Shown one piece after another: positions 25,701-35,700 of a stretch of DNA of 64,000 bases (positions within the stretch are counted from its first letter, which is position 1; every line of letters starts with the position of its first letter). The position numbers and the translations under genes were made by a program. The stretch spans positions 248,001 to 312,000 of the forward strand of contig NZ_JAAOTJ010000001.1 in the NCBI RefSeq assembly GCF_011297335.1, written 5' to 3'. The notes beneath the pieces were generated by a model. The model did no database searches. It saw nothing but the letters and a program-made list of their open reading frames with translations, and was not told the origin of the DNA. Origin of the DNA: Catellatospora methionotrophica. GTDB lineage: Bacteria > Actinomycetota > Actinomycetes > Mycobacteriales > Micromonosporaceae.

Positions 25701-28700
25701 GGTCGTAGACGACGGTGACCTGCGGCAGTGCGGCGAACGCGGCCGGGTCGAGGGCGTCGGGCGGGGCGACCGGCCGGACCGCTCGCAGCGGCACGGTGTC
25801 GGTCCACATGCCGAACAGGGCCTCGGTGACGTCGGGCGGGAACACCAGCGCCAGCCGCGCCCGCAGCACGTCGTCGGTGAACAGCGCCGGGTCGGCGGGC
25901 AGGGCGTGCTCGGCCCTGATCCGGGTGACCTCGGCCGCGAGGCCGCGCAGCAGCGCGAACGGCGGCTCGGCGGCGGCCCGGTACGTGCCCAGCGGGTCGA
26001 ACCGGTGCCGCAGCAGGTAGTTCAGCCGTTCGACGCCGACGTCCTTGACCGCGCGCACCGCGTCGACGAACGCCATGGTCCGCGTGAACACGTGGTCGTC
26101 GGCGAGGTCGGCGACCGGGGCGGCGGCGGCCGGGGTGAACGGGTCCAGGCCGGTCAGCCCCTGGAGAGTGAGCAGATCCGCGACGGGCAGTTTCAGCAGC
26201 CGGGCCAGCAGCCCGTGCCGGTGCAGCACCGACACGACCGGGATGGTCAGCGGCGCGTCGGCGACCGTGTACGCCGTGGCGGCGGCCAGGATCGCCGCGA
26301 TGTCGTCGGCGGTCAGCCGCAGCGCCGACTGCACCGCGGCCAGGTGGTCGGCGAGCAGCACCGTCGGGTCGGACAGGTAGTCGCCCAGCGGGTGGTCGAA
26401 CGCCGGGTCGGCGTCGGGCGCCGCGCCGGAGCGGAACAGCTCGGTGTAGCGCTGGTCGTCGAGGTCCGCCCACAGGGCCAGCAGGTCGGTGCGGCCGCGC
26501 TTGCCCGCCTTGAGGTCGGTGGCGAGCACGTCGAGGTGGGCCAGGCCGAGCAGGGCGCTGCGCAGCGCCGCGCCGACCGTGGCGGGGGTGCGCGGGTCGG
26601 GCGTGGACGGCAGGAACGTCAGCAGGGCCCGGTCGAGGTCGGCGATCGGCCAGCGCAGCCGCCGCTGGAGCCGTACGAACAGGTTGAGCAGCAGGAAGTC
26701 CAGCGGCTGGGCGGCGCTGCCGTCGAGGTGGCGCAGGACCGTGTTGGTGAAGCCGGGGTCGGTGCCGGGATCGGCGAGCACCAGGACGTTACCGAGCGCG
26801 GTGAGATCCACGCCTTGCAGCCAGGTGACGCCGTCGGGGCCGAGCTTGGCCTCCAGGGCGGCCTGCTCCTCGGCGGTGAACGGCGCGTGCCCGGCGGCGG
26901 CCCGGTAGCGCAGCGCGTCCTCCATGTCCAGGTCGAGGCGGCGCAGCGTGGCCAGCGCGTGCAGACCGGGGTTGGCGAAGCCGGTGCGGACCAGGGCGAC
27001 CAGCTCGCGGTAGGAGACGCCGAGCCGCCGGGACAGGGTGACCGCGCCGGACAGCTCGGTCAGCGCCTGGGCCTGCGTGACGGTGCCGTCGTAGCCGTAC
27101 AGGCCGGTCCAGGTGGGCAGCGGGTTCGGGTCGGTGAGCAGGCGCTGCTCGTCGGGGGTCAGGCCGAGGCGTTCGAGAAAGACGGCAGCGCGGCCGTAAG
27201 GTTCGGCACCGGCCGGGTAGAGCGCGTCGGTGGGGCGCAGCGTGTCCAGCAGCGTCCACAGGGGCGCGTCGAAGTGGCCGCAGAACTCGCGCACCGTGGC
27301 CAGGAACAGGTCGAACGGCAGGGTCAGCGGGTAGCGGGCGGCCTTGAGCGCGGTGTACGCCTTGGCGAGCTGGTTGGCGGGTTCGGCGATCAGGTTCTCG
27401 CTGGTCGCGTTGCCGGTGTCGTAGACCGGCATGCCGACCAGGGTGCTCTCGGCGGTGTACTGCTCCAGGATCTCGTTGACGATGTCCAGGTAGGGCAGCG
27501 CCGTGTTGGTGTTCTCACAGGTCAGCGGCAGCTTCGGCAGGTCGGGGCGGCGCTGGGTGAGCACCTCGTACGGCGTCATCGGCGCCGGTTCGCCGTCGGC
27601 CTTCCAGGTCGGCACGTCGGCGTACGGGTACGGCGCGCCGCCGTGCGCGGTCTTCCAGTCGGCCAGCCGCTTGGCCCACACCTCGGGCGCGGGGTCCAGG
27701 AATCGCAGCAGGTTCACCAGGTACGCGGCCGGGCCGAGGATCGAGCGGCAGTGGTCGCACTCGCAGAAGTCCATCGAGCCGAACAGCGTCTCCAGCGTCG
27801 GATACTGCTTGATCAGCTCGTTCTTCGCCTCCTCGACGGCGGCGGCGGGCGGACTGGCCACCGGCAGCACGACCTCGGTCCCGGCCTGCTGCACCACCCC
27901 GAGGAAGCTGTACACGACCGTGGTGACCTGCTGCGCCTTGCGGTAGATCCGGTCGGCGACGTACCGGTCGGCGAACAGGTGCGCCTTGGTGTCCATGAAC
28001 GTCTCGTAGGACACGGCGGTGACGTCGAACGCCGAGCCGTAACCGGCGTGCAGCATCGCCTGCATCGACTCGTCGTCGGGCGTGACCTGGTACAGCCGGG
28101 CCAGTGTCTTGACCTGCGCGGTCGTCTGGGTGATCTGCTCCTCGCCCATGCCGGCGAACAGCTCGCCGCCGTGCTCGGCCAGGAACGTGTTGACCGGCGT
28201 ACGGCCGAGCGCGAAGCCGTGCCGGTTCGCGGCCGTGTCCAGCACCCGCGCGACGTCGCCCTTGACCTCGTCGTGCCGCAGCCGCAGCGCCCCGGTGGCG
28301 ACCATGTCCCCGACGACCTGCGTCGGATACGACAGCCGCACCTTGCGCGCCATGTCGGCGGCGTACGCGGTGAGCCGATGCGCGGTGTCCGCGCCGTCGT
28401 AGGCGGGCGGGATCAGGGCGTCCAGCCGCTCGGGGTCCTGACCGGCCAGTGCGGTGACCCGCTCGGACCAGCGCTCGGGGCGGTAGAGGCCGTCGCGGAC
28501 CAGGGCTGGGCCGAGGTCGTCCGGGGTCCGCACGTCGCGTTGCAGGTCGCCGATCAGGTCGGCGTTGTTGAGGGTCAGGTGCGCCAGGCGGGCGCTGGTG
28601 CGCAGCGTGTCGGTGGGCAGGCCGCGCTGCTCGGCGGCCTGCCAGAAGCCGTCGACGTCGGCGGCGCGGCCGTGCTCGGCGAACAGCGTCTCCAGCACCC

Positions 28701-29682
28701 CGGCCTGCTCCTGCGGCAGCTTCGTGGCCGCGAGCACGTCGCCCCAGCTGGATACGGTGCCCGCGCTGACCAGCCGCCGCCGGATCTTCCCGGCATACGC
28801 CTCGTGCGCCTGGACCGCGCCCCGGATCTGCTCCTCGTCGAGGGCGACGACCCCGGCCTCGGCCGCGTTGCGCAGCGCGCGGTCCACGGCGTCGGCCCCT
28901 ACGCGGGCCAGCTGCACCGGGTCGGTGGGCAGCCCGGCGCGCAGCATCCCGTACAGGGCGGGCGGCTCCACACCGGTGCCCCGCGACAGCCGGTCGGCGG
29001 TCGCTGCCAGGGCCAGCAGCCGCGCGTCCCAGCTCGTCGCCGACGACAGCAGGGTCAGGTCGTTGGTCGCGCCGTCCTCGACCGCGCCGCGCAGCCGGGC
29101 GTCGCCCAGGTGCGGGCGCACGTCGGCGTCGAGCCGGGAGTACTCGGCGGCCAGCGGCCGCAGCGCGGCGGGCACGACCAGGTTCAGCGGCCCGTCGAGC
29201 CGGTCCCGCAGCCCGTGCCGCACAGCGGTGAGGCGGGTCTCGACGCCCTCCCCGGCCTGGCGCACGATCGTCCGCGCCCGCACCCGGTCGGCCACGCCGA
29301 GCTGCAACGCCTCCTCGACCTGCCCGGCCCGGCGCAGGTCAGCCAGGTCACCGCCCCGACCCGGGCCGCCGCCCAGCGCGTCCGCGACGGACACACCGCC
29401 GCGCAGCACGTCGGCGGCGTGCGGATCGAGCCGGACCGTCGGCTCGTCGCCGTCGGCCGGACGCTCGGAGCGCGACACCCGGCCGTCGTCAGCGGTGACC
29501 GCGCGGACCTCCAGGTTGACCGGGCCGTCGCGTTCGACGGTCACCGCGTACGCGCCGTCGCCGCCGGTCTGCGTCTCGGCGAGCACGTCGGCCCGGCCGT
29601 TGAACCCGACGCTGACGAACCGCAGCGTCACGTCCGGGGCGGGCCGCCCGTCGTCGAAATAGGCGCGGCCGCTGATCTGCAT
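22741..29682 (-). CDS. Tc toxin TcA, N-terminal half (shell/receptor-binding subunit)
   Basis: The product is 2313 aa from ATG 29682, preceded by GGAGAAGGG. Domains in order: a beta-rich transthyretin/carboxypeptidase-regulatory-like domain (MQISGRAYFDDGRPAPDVTL, residues 1-75); a long helical region; the VRP1/SpvA domain with the signature FGSMDFCECDHCRSILGPAA near residue 637; a PA14-like insertion about 1464-1570 (SGYVEVPANGPYRFTV, LKAGQPYAITVR); the ABC-toxin N-terminal region about 1800-1960 (SSVQLFIQRCLLNLEP, WMKRYRVSEANLKILV); and the neuraminidase-like region (APHKYFYRTL, WTPWVPVTAEIEGDHV). It corresponds to the TcdA shell and receptor-binding part but is longer than usual. The long frame upstream of 29682 is a shadow inside the TcB-TcC gene. 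Confidence 0.9.
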   Translation of the reverse strand: MQISGRAYFDDGRPAPDVTLRFVSVGFNGRADVLAETQTGGDGAYAVTVERDGPVNLEVRAVTADDGRVSRSERPADGDEPTVRLDPHAADVLRGGVSVADALGGGPGRGGDLADLRRAGQVEEALQLGVADRVRARTIVRQAGEGVETRLTAVRHGLRDRLDGPLNLVVPAALRPLAAEYSRLDADVRPHLGDARLRGAVEDGATNDLTLLSSATSWDARLLALAATADRLSRGTGVEPPALYGMLRAGLPTDPVQLARVGADAVDRALRNAAEAGVVALDEEQIRGAVQAHEAYAGKIRRRLVSAGTVSSWGDVLAATKLPQEQAGVLETLFAEHGRAADVDGFWQAAEQRGLPTDTLRTSARLAHLTLNNADLIGDLQRDVRTPDDLGPALVRDGLYRPERWSERVTALAGQDPERLDALIPPAYDGADTAHRLTAYAADMARKVRLSYPTQVVGDMVATGALRLRHDEVKGDVARVLDTAANRHGFALGRTPVNTFLAEHGGELFAGMGEEQITQTTAQVKTLARLYQVTPDDESMQAMLHAGYGSAFDVTAVSYETFMDTKAHLFADRYVADRIYRKAQQVTTVVYSFLGVVQQAGTEVVLPVASPPAAAVEEAKNELIKQYPTLETLFGSMDFCECDHCRSILGPAAYLVNLLRFLDPAPEVWAKRLADWKTAHGGAPYPYADVPTWKADGEPAPMTPYEVLTQRRPDLPKLPLTCENTNTALPYLDIVNEILEQYTAESTLVGMPVYDTGNATSENLIAEPANQLAKAYTALKAARYPLTLPFDLFLATVREFCGHFDAPLWTLLDTLRPTDALYPAGAEPYGRAAVFLERLGLTPDEQRLLTDPNPLPTWTGLYGYDGTVTQAQALTELSGAVTLSRRLGVSYRELVALVRTGFANPGLHALATLRRLDLDMEDALRYRAAAGHAPFTAEEQAALEAKLGPDGVTWLQGVDLTALGNVLVLADPGTDPGFTNTVLRHLDGSAAQPLDFLLLNLFVRLQRRLRWPIADLDRALLTFLPSTPDPRTPATVGAALRSALLGLAHLDVLATDLKAGKRGRTDLLALWADLDDQRYTELFRSGAAPDADPAFDHPLGDYLSDPTVLLADHLAAVQSALRLTADDIAAILAAATAYTVADAPLTIPVVSVLHRHGLLARLLKLPVADLLTLQGLTGLDPFTPAAAAPVADLADDHVFTRTMAFVDAVRAVKDVGVERLNYLLRHRFDPLGTYRAAAEPPFALLRGLAAEVTRIRAEHALPADPALFTDDVLRARLALVFPPDVTEALFGMWTDTVPLRAVRPVAPPDALDPAAFAALPQVTVVYDPVRQEQQLVHRGVLRDGERAVLLAAVTGPQPAYLAALLDDVQAQGRALFDRHLLRTSVPGVGEAGFLAAADFDVLFAAPPLTAAADRDRRALLAGALLPYLRDRLTRQAVIDAVAADLGADPAFAASLLTTPALLDRPDQPGQALLGAYAGAAGPGLSTDTSGGAVTLSGYVEVPANGPYRFTVAGLPVGTPVSVRFEHLTDALLHTTTSAATPEPSAFTELKAGQPYAITVRAAGAAAPLLLVQGETVPRGPVTQLVSYPRDGVDALHRAHLVLGKATALLGALGIGAAEAAHLLTHPADFGGLDLGELPTRAADDTDVRARALFGQVLRLGAYARLKGELGTDLTPLFAAARRTFPAEVAAADAREATLAGLAAAVGAVTRRDPAAVRAAMDLLGVTAAVGAGDPFGVEAAALADERGLARLWQLLQLAGRFGVSPVALSAWANPEPDAAVAQGIRDTLRARYEPDVWRAVVKPIADRLRQARRDALVAHLLQAMNLDRLESLYEIFLVDPGTEPVVQTSRLRQAISSVQLFIQRCLLNLEPKVSPSAIDAAHFAWMKRYRVSEANLKILVWTPNWLEPEFRDDKTHLFAEMESALTQTDLTNDDAEDALFGYLRGLDEIARLDIRAMYVEQAVDPSDNVVHVVGRTFAAPHKYFYRTLAHRSWTPWVPVTAEIEGDHVAIAKWRDRVHLFWVTFVPEPGKPDTSGLGGSGAATLTLDQLSGLNALLSVNVKLGWTHRFGRDWSPAGSTDVMKVPLGKIVSFDAKDEHVHATTAADGAVWIHLTGRLNTAFRLISRHATPTLKTAAQPPRPPFAELTDSDQGRWDGKGALSSFYVEKITTKSGVVQPACPTKLAILGKISEYTLVTNGTPIGGMPSDVGSLVLPFFVADEHATFYVEPRLTERTIEQGDRLIFTNPLIEPHFELPPLVAHVPVPPGPPQWEVDPRVLYEINPKFDTVTALGATVAYGDTVIGPQGGHFFAGGAL

Positions 29683-29723
29683 GAGCCCTTCTCCTGCCTG
29701 TGTCTGTCGCTCGGTGCTCGGGG

Positions 29724-32700
29724 TCACTGCTTGGGCGAGACGATGACGTTGGTCATCTCCTGCTCGGTCAGGCCGAAGACCCGCACGAGCACGCCCTTCT
29801 CCGCGCCGTAGTCCTTGATCGCTTTGAGCGCCGCCTCGTACTCGGCGGCCTTGCCGACCGGGCCCGCGTAGTTGGCCGGAGTGGCGATGTCCAGGGCCAC
29901 GTTGGACAGGGCACGGCCGTCGGGCATCACCCCGGCCTTCTTCATCGCGGCCAGCTCGTCGATGAACCCCTTGTACGCCGACACGCCGGGCACGCCCTGC
30001 AGCGTCTTGAGCTGGATGCCGAGCTTGGCTTCCTTGGCGTAGAAGTCGATCGTCTTGAAGAAGCCGTTGTTGAGCCGCCCGACCCACTCCAGGAACCGGT
30101 AGCGGGTCCCGGCGAGCGCACCCTCCAGGATGACGCCGCGCCACATCGCGCCGAACGCCTCCTTGTCCAGCGCCCAGGTCTCGCGCAGCGCGGTCATGAT
30201 CTGCCGGGGCGTGAGCATGCGCACCGAACGGACGACCATCTCCTCGGCGCCCGCGACCTGGGCCAGGGAGCGCACCTCGGCTCCGGCGGTGTGCCCGGCG
30301 GCCATGAGCGGGTTGGCGTCCAGCGGCGACATGCCCGGCGGGTGCGGGTCGACCATCCCGATCGCGAACTGGCCGAGCACGTTGATCACCGCGGCCTTGG
30401 CCGGATTGGCCAGCGTCCAGAACAGCAGCGACTCCTGCGCGGTCATCGCCAGCGAACCCAGTGCCATACCGCCGTAGATCAGGCCCACGGTCGCGATGGA
30501 GCCGGCGGCGGCCATGCCGGTGCCGACGCCGAAGCCGACGCGCTGCCCGGCCAGGGCCCCGTTCTGCATGTCGCGGCGGCCCTCGGCCTCCCAGCGCTGC
30601 CAGCCCGGGTTGTCCTTCAGGCACGGGTTGAGCTGCGGGCGCACCGCGTACCCGGCGTGCGCCGGGGCCAGGAAGCTCCACCAGGGCTGCTTCTGCTCGG
30701 CCAGCTCCTTGCAGTCGGCCCCGTCCGGGTCGTGGTAGCGGATCGGGTTGCCGCGCACGTACATGTAGGTGCTCTCGCCGGGGCGGTGCGCCTGCGGGTC
30801 GTAGCTGTTCCACCGGCCCAGCCAGGGCAGGTAGTAGCGGGCCCCGTGGTAGTACAGGCCGGTCTCGTCGTCGCGCTCCTTGCCGGTGTACCGGTAGCGG
30901 CGGGCGCTGACTTCGGGCGCGGTCAGCCACAGCGCGGTGGTGCCGTACGGGTGGTACTCCTCGGCGGAGATCACCGCCCCGGTGTCGTCGAGTTCGAGCC
31001 GGGCCGAGCCGATCTGGTCGTCGTAGGCGAACCGGTGCCGCACCGTCCCGGTCTGCTGCGGCTGCCAGGTGTCCACGGCGGTCCGCTCGACCATCGCCAG
31101 CCGCCGGGTGCCGTCGAGCAGGTGCACGGTCTGCCGCTCGAAGACGACCTGCCCGTTGACCCGCCGCCGGTACACCTCGTACCCGCCGAGGTAGACGAAC
31201 TCCTCGACGACGCCGCCCTGCCGGCGCAGCACCCGGCGCACCCGGCTGCCCGCCCCGTCGTAGGTGTAGTGCGCGCTGCCGCCGCCACCGAGGTCGACCG
31301 ATACGAGCTGGTCGTGGTGGTCGTAGCCGAGCGCGCCCAGGTGCGGCAGGCCGGTCATGTTGCCGTGCGCGTCGTGCGTGAACGCGACGCTGCCCGGCCC
31401 GCCCGGCACGGTGTGCGACAGCAGCCGGTTGGAGCCCGCCGCGTACGTGTAGTTCCGCGTCCAGCTGCCGACCCCGGCGACGTGCGCCATCGACGTGATG
31501 TTGCCCGCCGGGTCGTAGGTGTAGCGCTCGGTGTAGGCGCGTACGGCGTTGACGTCGTCAGGGTGCGGGACCGGCCGCGCGGCCGGGTTGGCCCCGTCGG
31601 GCTGTACGCCGAGGCTGGCGTGCTCCCGGCCGGTGGCCTCGATGAGCCGGTACAGGGAGTCGAACACGTAGTGGCTGTCGCCGGAGGTGACCTCGCCGTC
31701 GAAGAACACCGTGCGCTGCGCCCGGTCGGTGGTGTCGACGGTGTTGCCGGACGGGTCGTGCACGTAGGACACGTCCTGCAGGGCGACCGTCCCGCGCCTG
31801 GTCACGGTGCCGCGCAGCCGGAACGTCAGCGGGTCGAAGGCCTGCTCGGTGACGGTGCCGTTGGCGTACTCCGCCCGCACCCGCCGGCCCGTGGCGTGGT
31901 AGTCGGCCGCGACCAGGTAAGGCGTCTGCCCGACCGCGCCGGACAGCCGCGCCGACAGCGCCTCCAGCAGCCCGGCCTCGTTGTAGCGCGGCGACAGCAC
32001 GGTGGTGTCCGGCAGCACCTGCATCACCGGCCGGTCCAGGGCGTCGTAGTCGGTGGCGGTGGACATCGGCTCCGCCTCGATCAGCGGCTGCGCGGCCGCC
32101 TCGATGCCCGCCGGGGCCACCCCGGCCAGCGCCGACCAGTCGGGGGTGCTGTCGAAGGCCCTGGCCAGCTGCCGCCGCGAGGCCAGCAGGTTGCCCTTGA
32201 AGTCGTGCCGGTGCGAGGTGTGCAGGCCGCTGCCGTCGAAGGTGTACCGGGCCCGGCCGCGCACGTTGTCGGCCGCCGCCGACGGCACGCCCTCGCCGTA
32301 CACGGTCAGCGCCGCCAGGATCTCGGCCGGCGCGCCCGGCTCGGTGATCCACAACTGGACCGGGCGGCGGACCGCGTCGTAGGAGTGCCGGGCCGCGAAC
32401 CCGCGCGCGTCCCAGCGGCGGATCGGCACGCCGAGCACGTCGGGCACGTACCAGTGGTCGCCCGCGTCGGGGCTGCGCGTCGCGATGGCGCGCCCGGCCA
32501 CGTCGAACACCGACGCGTTCACCGTCACGCCGCGCGCGTCCACCTGCGACTGCCGGGCCCCTTCGATGTCCAGCACGTCGCGCACCGGGTGCCGCTCGTC
32601 GACGACGACCCCGGTGCCGGGGGTGGTGTGGCGGTCGTGCGCGACGGTGACCACGACCCGGCCCAGCACGTCGGCGTGGCCGACACCGGGCGTGGCCGCG

Positions 32701-35700
32701 TGCACGGCGGCCTCGATCGCGGCCCGCTGCTCGCGGGGGCCGAGCGCACCGCCGATCCGGCGCTGGTGCCAGGTCTGCCAGCCGGGCGGCTGGGTCGTGA
32801 AGTGGCCGGCCAGCAGCGCCGACACGTCGGGGTCGGTACGCGGGTCGAGCAGCACCGTGTCGTTGGCGTCCCAGACGTCGTGCCGCCACGGGTCGAAGTT
32901 CGTCTTGGTGTACGAGCCGTCCGGCGACAGCAGCACGACCTCCCGGCCGACCGGATCGTAGGCGACGACGTTGCTGACGCCCGCCGTGTAGGCGAGTTCG
33001 AACGCAGGGGTGGCGGTGAAGAACGGCTCGTAGCGGCGTACCGGGCGGCCCTTGTCGTCGAAGACGGTCCAGCCGGAACCGACCCAGCGCGGCCCGTCCG
33101 GGCCCGGTTCGGCCTGCGCCTTGACCTGGATCTCGCGGCTGAACCCGTCGGCGTAGGTGATGCGGTGCTGCACCCGCCCCGGGTTCGGGCCGTGGGTCTC
33201 GCGGCGCAGCAGGCCCGTGCCCACCGGCGCGGGCCGGGCGTCGTCGCGGGTGCGGTGGAACGCCCCGAGGTCGACGACGAACCGGATCGTCGCCCCGCCG
33301 AGCAGCCCGGCCTGGCCGAGCGGGTCGGCGAGGTAGGCGGCGGCGTCGGGTTCGGGGTCGAGCCCGGTCAGCGTGTCGCCGAGCGACTCCTCGGGTTTGC
33401 CGCGCCGTGCCGTCGCGGTGACCAGGCCGAGCGCGTCGAACAGCACCTCGGTGCGGTTGCGGTTGGCGTCGCTGCTCACCGTCGGCGCGAGCACCCGGTA
33501 GTCCAGCCGGGGGGTCAGCGTCTCCGCGTCGGGCGTGGCCGCCTTCGCGCGCTCGCCCGCCGAGGTGCGGTTGCCGACCGCGTCGACGCTGTCGAGCAGC
33601 AGCAGGTCGTAGGAGTCGTAGCGGGCGTAGCCGATCGCGCCGAACGGGTCGGCGTGCCGGTTGGCGGTGAAGAAGTGCTCCCGGGCGTACGCCAGCTCCT
33701 GCGCGGCGGTGTCGGCCGGGTGCGGCGAGTACAGCAGGCGGCCGGACGGGATCCACCAGCCGCCGTCGGCGTACACGTAGCCGCCCTCGACGCCGAGCAC
33801 GAGCGCGGGCTGCGGCAGCAGGTTCTCCGCCCCGCGCCGGTAGGCCTGGGCCAGCAGACCCGGCGTGAACGCGAGCTTGTAGCTCTCGTACGGCAGCCCC
33901 AGCGGCTCCTGCACGCCCGGTGCCAGCGGGCCGCCCAGGTCGTCGCGGCGGTAGCGGACCCGGGTGTGCTCCAGCAGCCTGCGGCACGGTCCGGCGACGG
34001 GCGGCTGCTCGTAGGACACCTCGGCCGAAGCGAGCACGGTCGCGTGCAGAGCGTCGAGCGCGAACGGCTTTCCCGGCTCGGGCGTGACGTGCACCAGCTC
34101 GTACGTGCGCACCTCGGCGGGCTGCGGGGCGCGCAAGACCGCGGCGGTCTGCACCGGGTTGGTGAACGCGCTGGCGGTGACCTTGATCTGTACGCCGGTC
34201 TGCACGGCCCGGATCGCGTCGCGGGTCGCCGCGTCGAGCATCGGGTCGAGGTCGGCGTCGGGGTGGCGGCGGCCGTAGGCGACGGACGCCGACAGCAGCA
34301 CGTCACCGAAGTCGTCGGTGTCGAGCACCAGTTCGTGGGTGATGCGCGGGTCCATGACCGTGGTGGTGAGACCACCGGCCTCGACGGCGTACTCGCGGCG
34401 CTCGTAGTGCAGTTGCAGCGTCTCGCGGGGCCGGGCGAAGCAGACCGCGTGCGCGTTGGCGCCCCTGGCCTGGAGCAGGTCGACGGCGTAGTCGCGTTCG
34501 GTGACGGTGAACGGCAGCGGGCTGTCCTCGGCGTACACCTCCTGCCGCAGGATGAGGCCCTTCAGCGCCCGGCAGGCCTCGCGCAGGTCGTCGGGGTCGA
34601 CGTCGCCGTCGGGCCACACCGTGTCGGGCAGCCGGAACTCGGGGTCGCCGGGCCAGTACTCGGTGGCGTAGCGGGCCGACAGGGCCTCGCCGCCGGACGC
34701 GAACGCGCCGGTGTGGTACCAGGTCCGGGTCAGCGTGCGCGGCCCGACGGGCAGGTCCCCGGCGACCGCGCCGATCCGGCCGCCGTCCCACTGCTCGACC
34801 ATGCCGAAGCCCCGGAACTCCCGTTCCGCCCCGTCGAAGAAGCCGTGGTGGTACGCGTACGACGTGACGAAGGCGTTGCCCGCGACGAGATCCTCGGTGG
34901 TCACCGTGTCCACGACGTGCACCGGGAACGGCAGCCGGGTCTGCCACGGCCGCCCGGCGGCCTTGTCGGCCAGGTAGTGCCTGGTCGAGGGCGCGTAGTC
35001 GACGGTGATGCGGGAGCCGAGGTTGTTGACGACCTGCGTGAGCAGGTGCGGTTTGCCGCCGCCGTACAGGTCCAGGTAGCGCAGGCTGCGGCGCTCGGAG
35101 CCGGGCAGGGTCGCCGACCACACCAGGCAGGCCGTGCCCGCGCCGAGCAGGTCGGCGACGGCCAGGTCACCCTGCGGGGTCGCGGTCAGCAGGTCGCCGT
35201 CGGTCCAGCCGTTGCCGGACCGGTTGCGGTACAGCCGCACCTCGCGCGGACCGGCGTAGACCAGGTCGGTGACGCCGGAGCCGTCGACGTCGGCGAACAG
35301 CACCCGGCGCGGATCGAACTGCTCCTCGGTCGCGCACAGCGGCCCGTTGTCGGTGACGATCCGGCGGCCGAACCGGCCGTGGCCCAGGTTCGGCCAGTAG
35401 CAGACCTCGCCGTTGCGGACACGGACCAGGTCGAGCAGGCCGTCGCCGGACATGTCGGCCAGGTGCACCGCCGCCCGGCCCTCGGTGAACAGCAGCCGTG
35501 GCCCGTCGGCCTCGTCGAGCGGGTTCAGCACCCGCCGGGCCGGGCCGAAACCCTCCTCGGCACGGGACGCGTACCAGGTCAGCCCGCTGTCCTCGGCCAG
35601 CAGCAGGTCGGGGAAGCCGTCGCCGTCGAGGTCGGCGAAGCGCAGGTTCGGGTCCTGCCAGTCGATCGCGGGCAGCGCCGCGAACGGCCGGTACGGCGCC

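Noticed and set aside
29683-30930. N-terminal extension of tcA1 into the TcB-TcC gene
   Set aside because: The frame is open, but residues before ATG 29682 have shadow composition, and GGAGAAGGG stands just before 29682.
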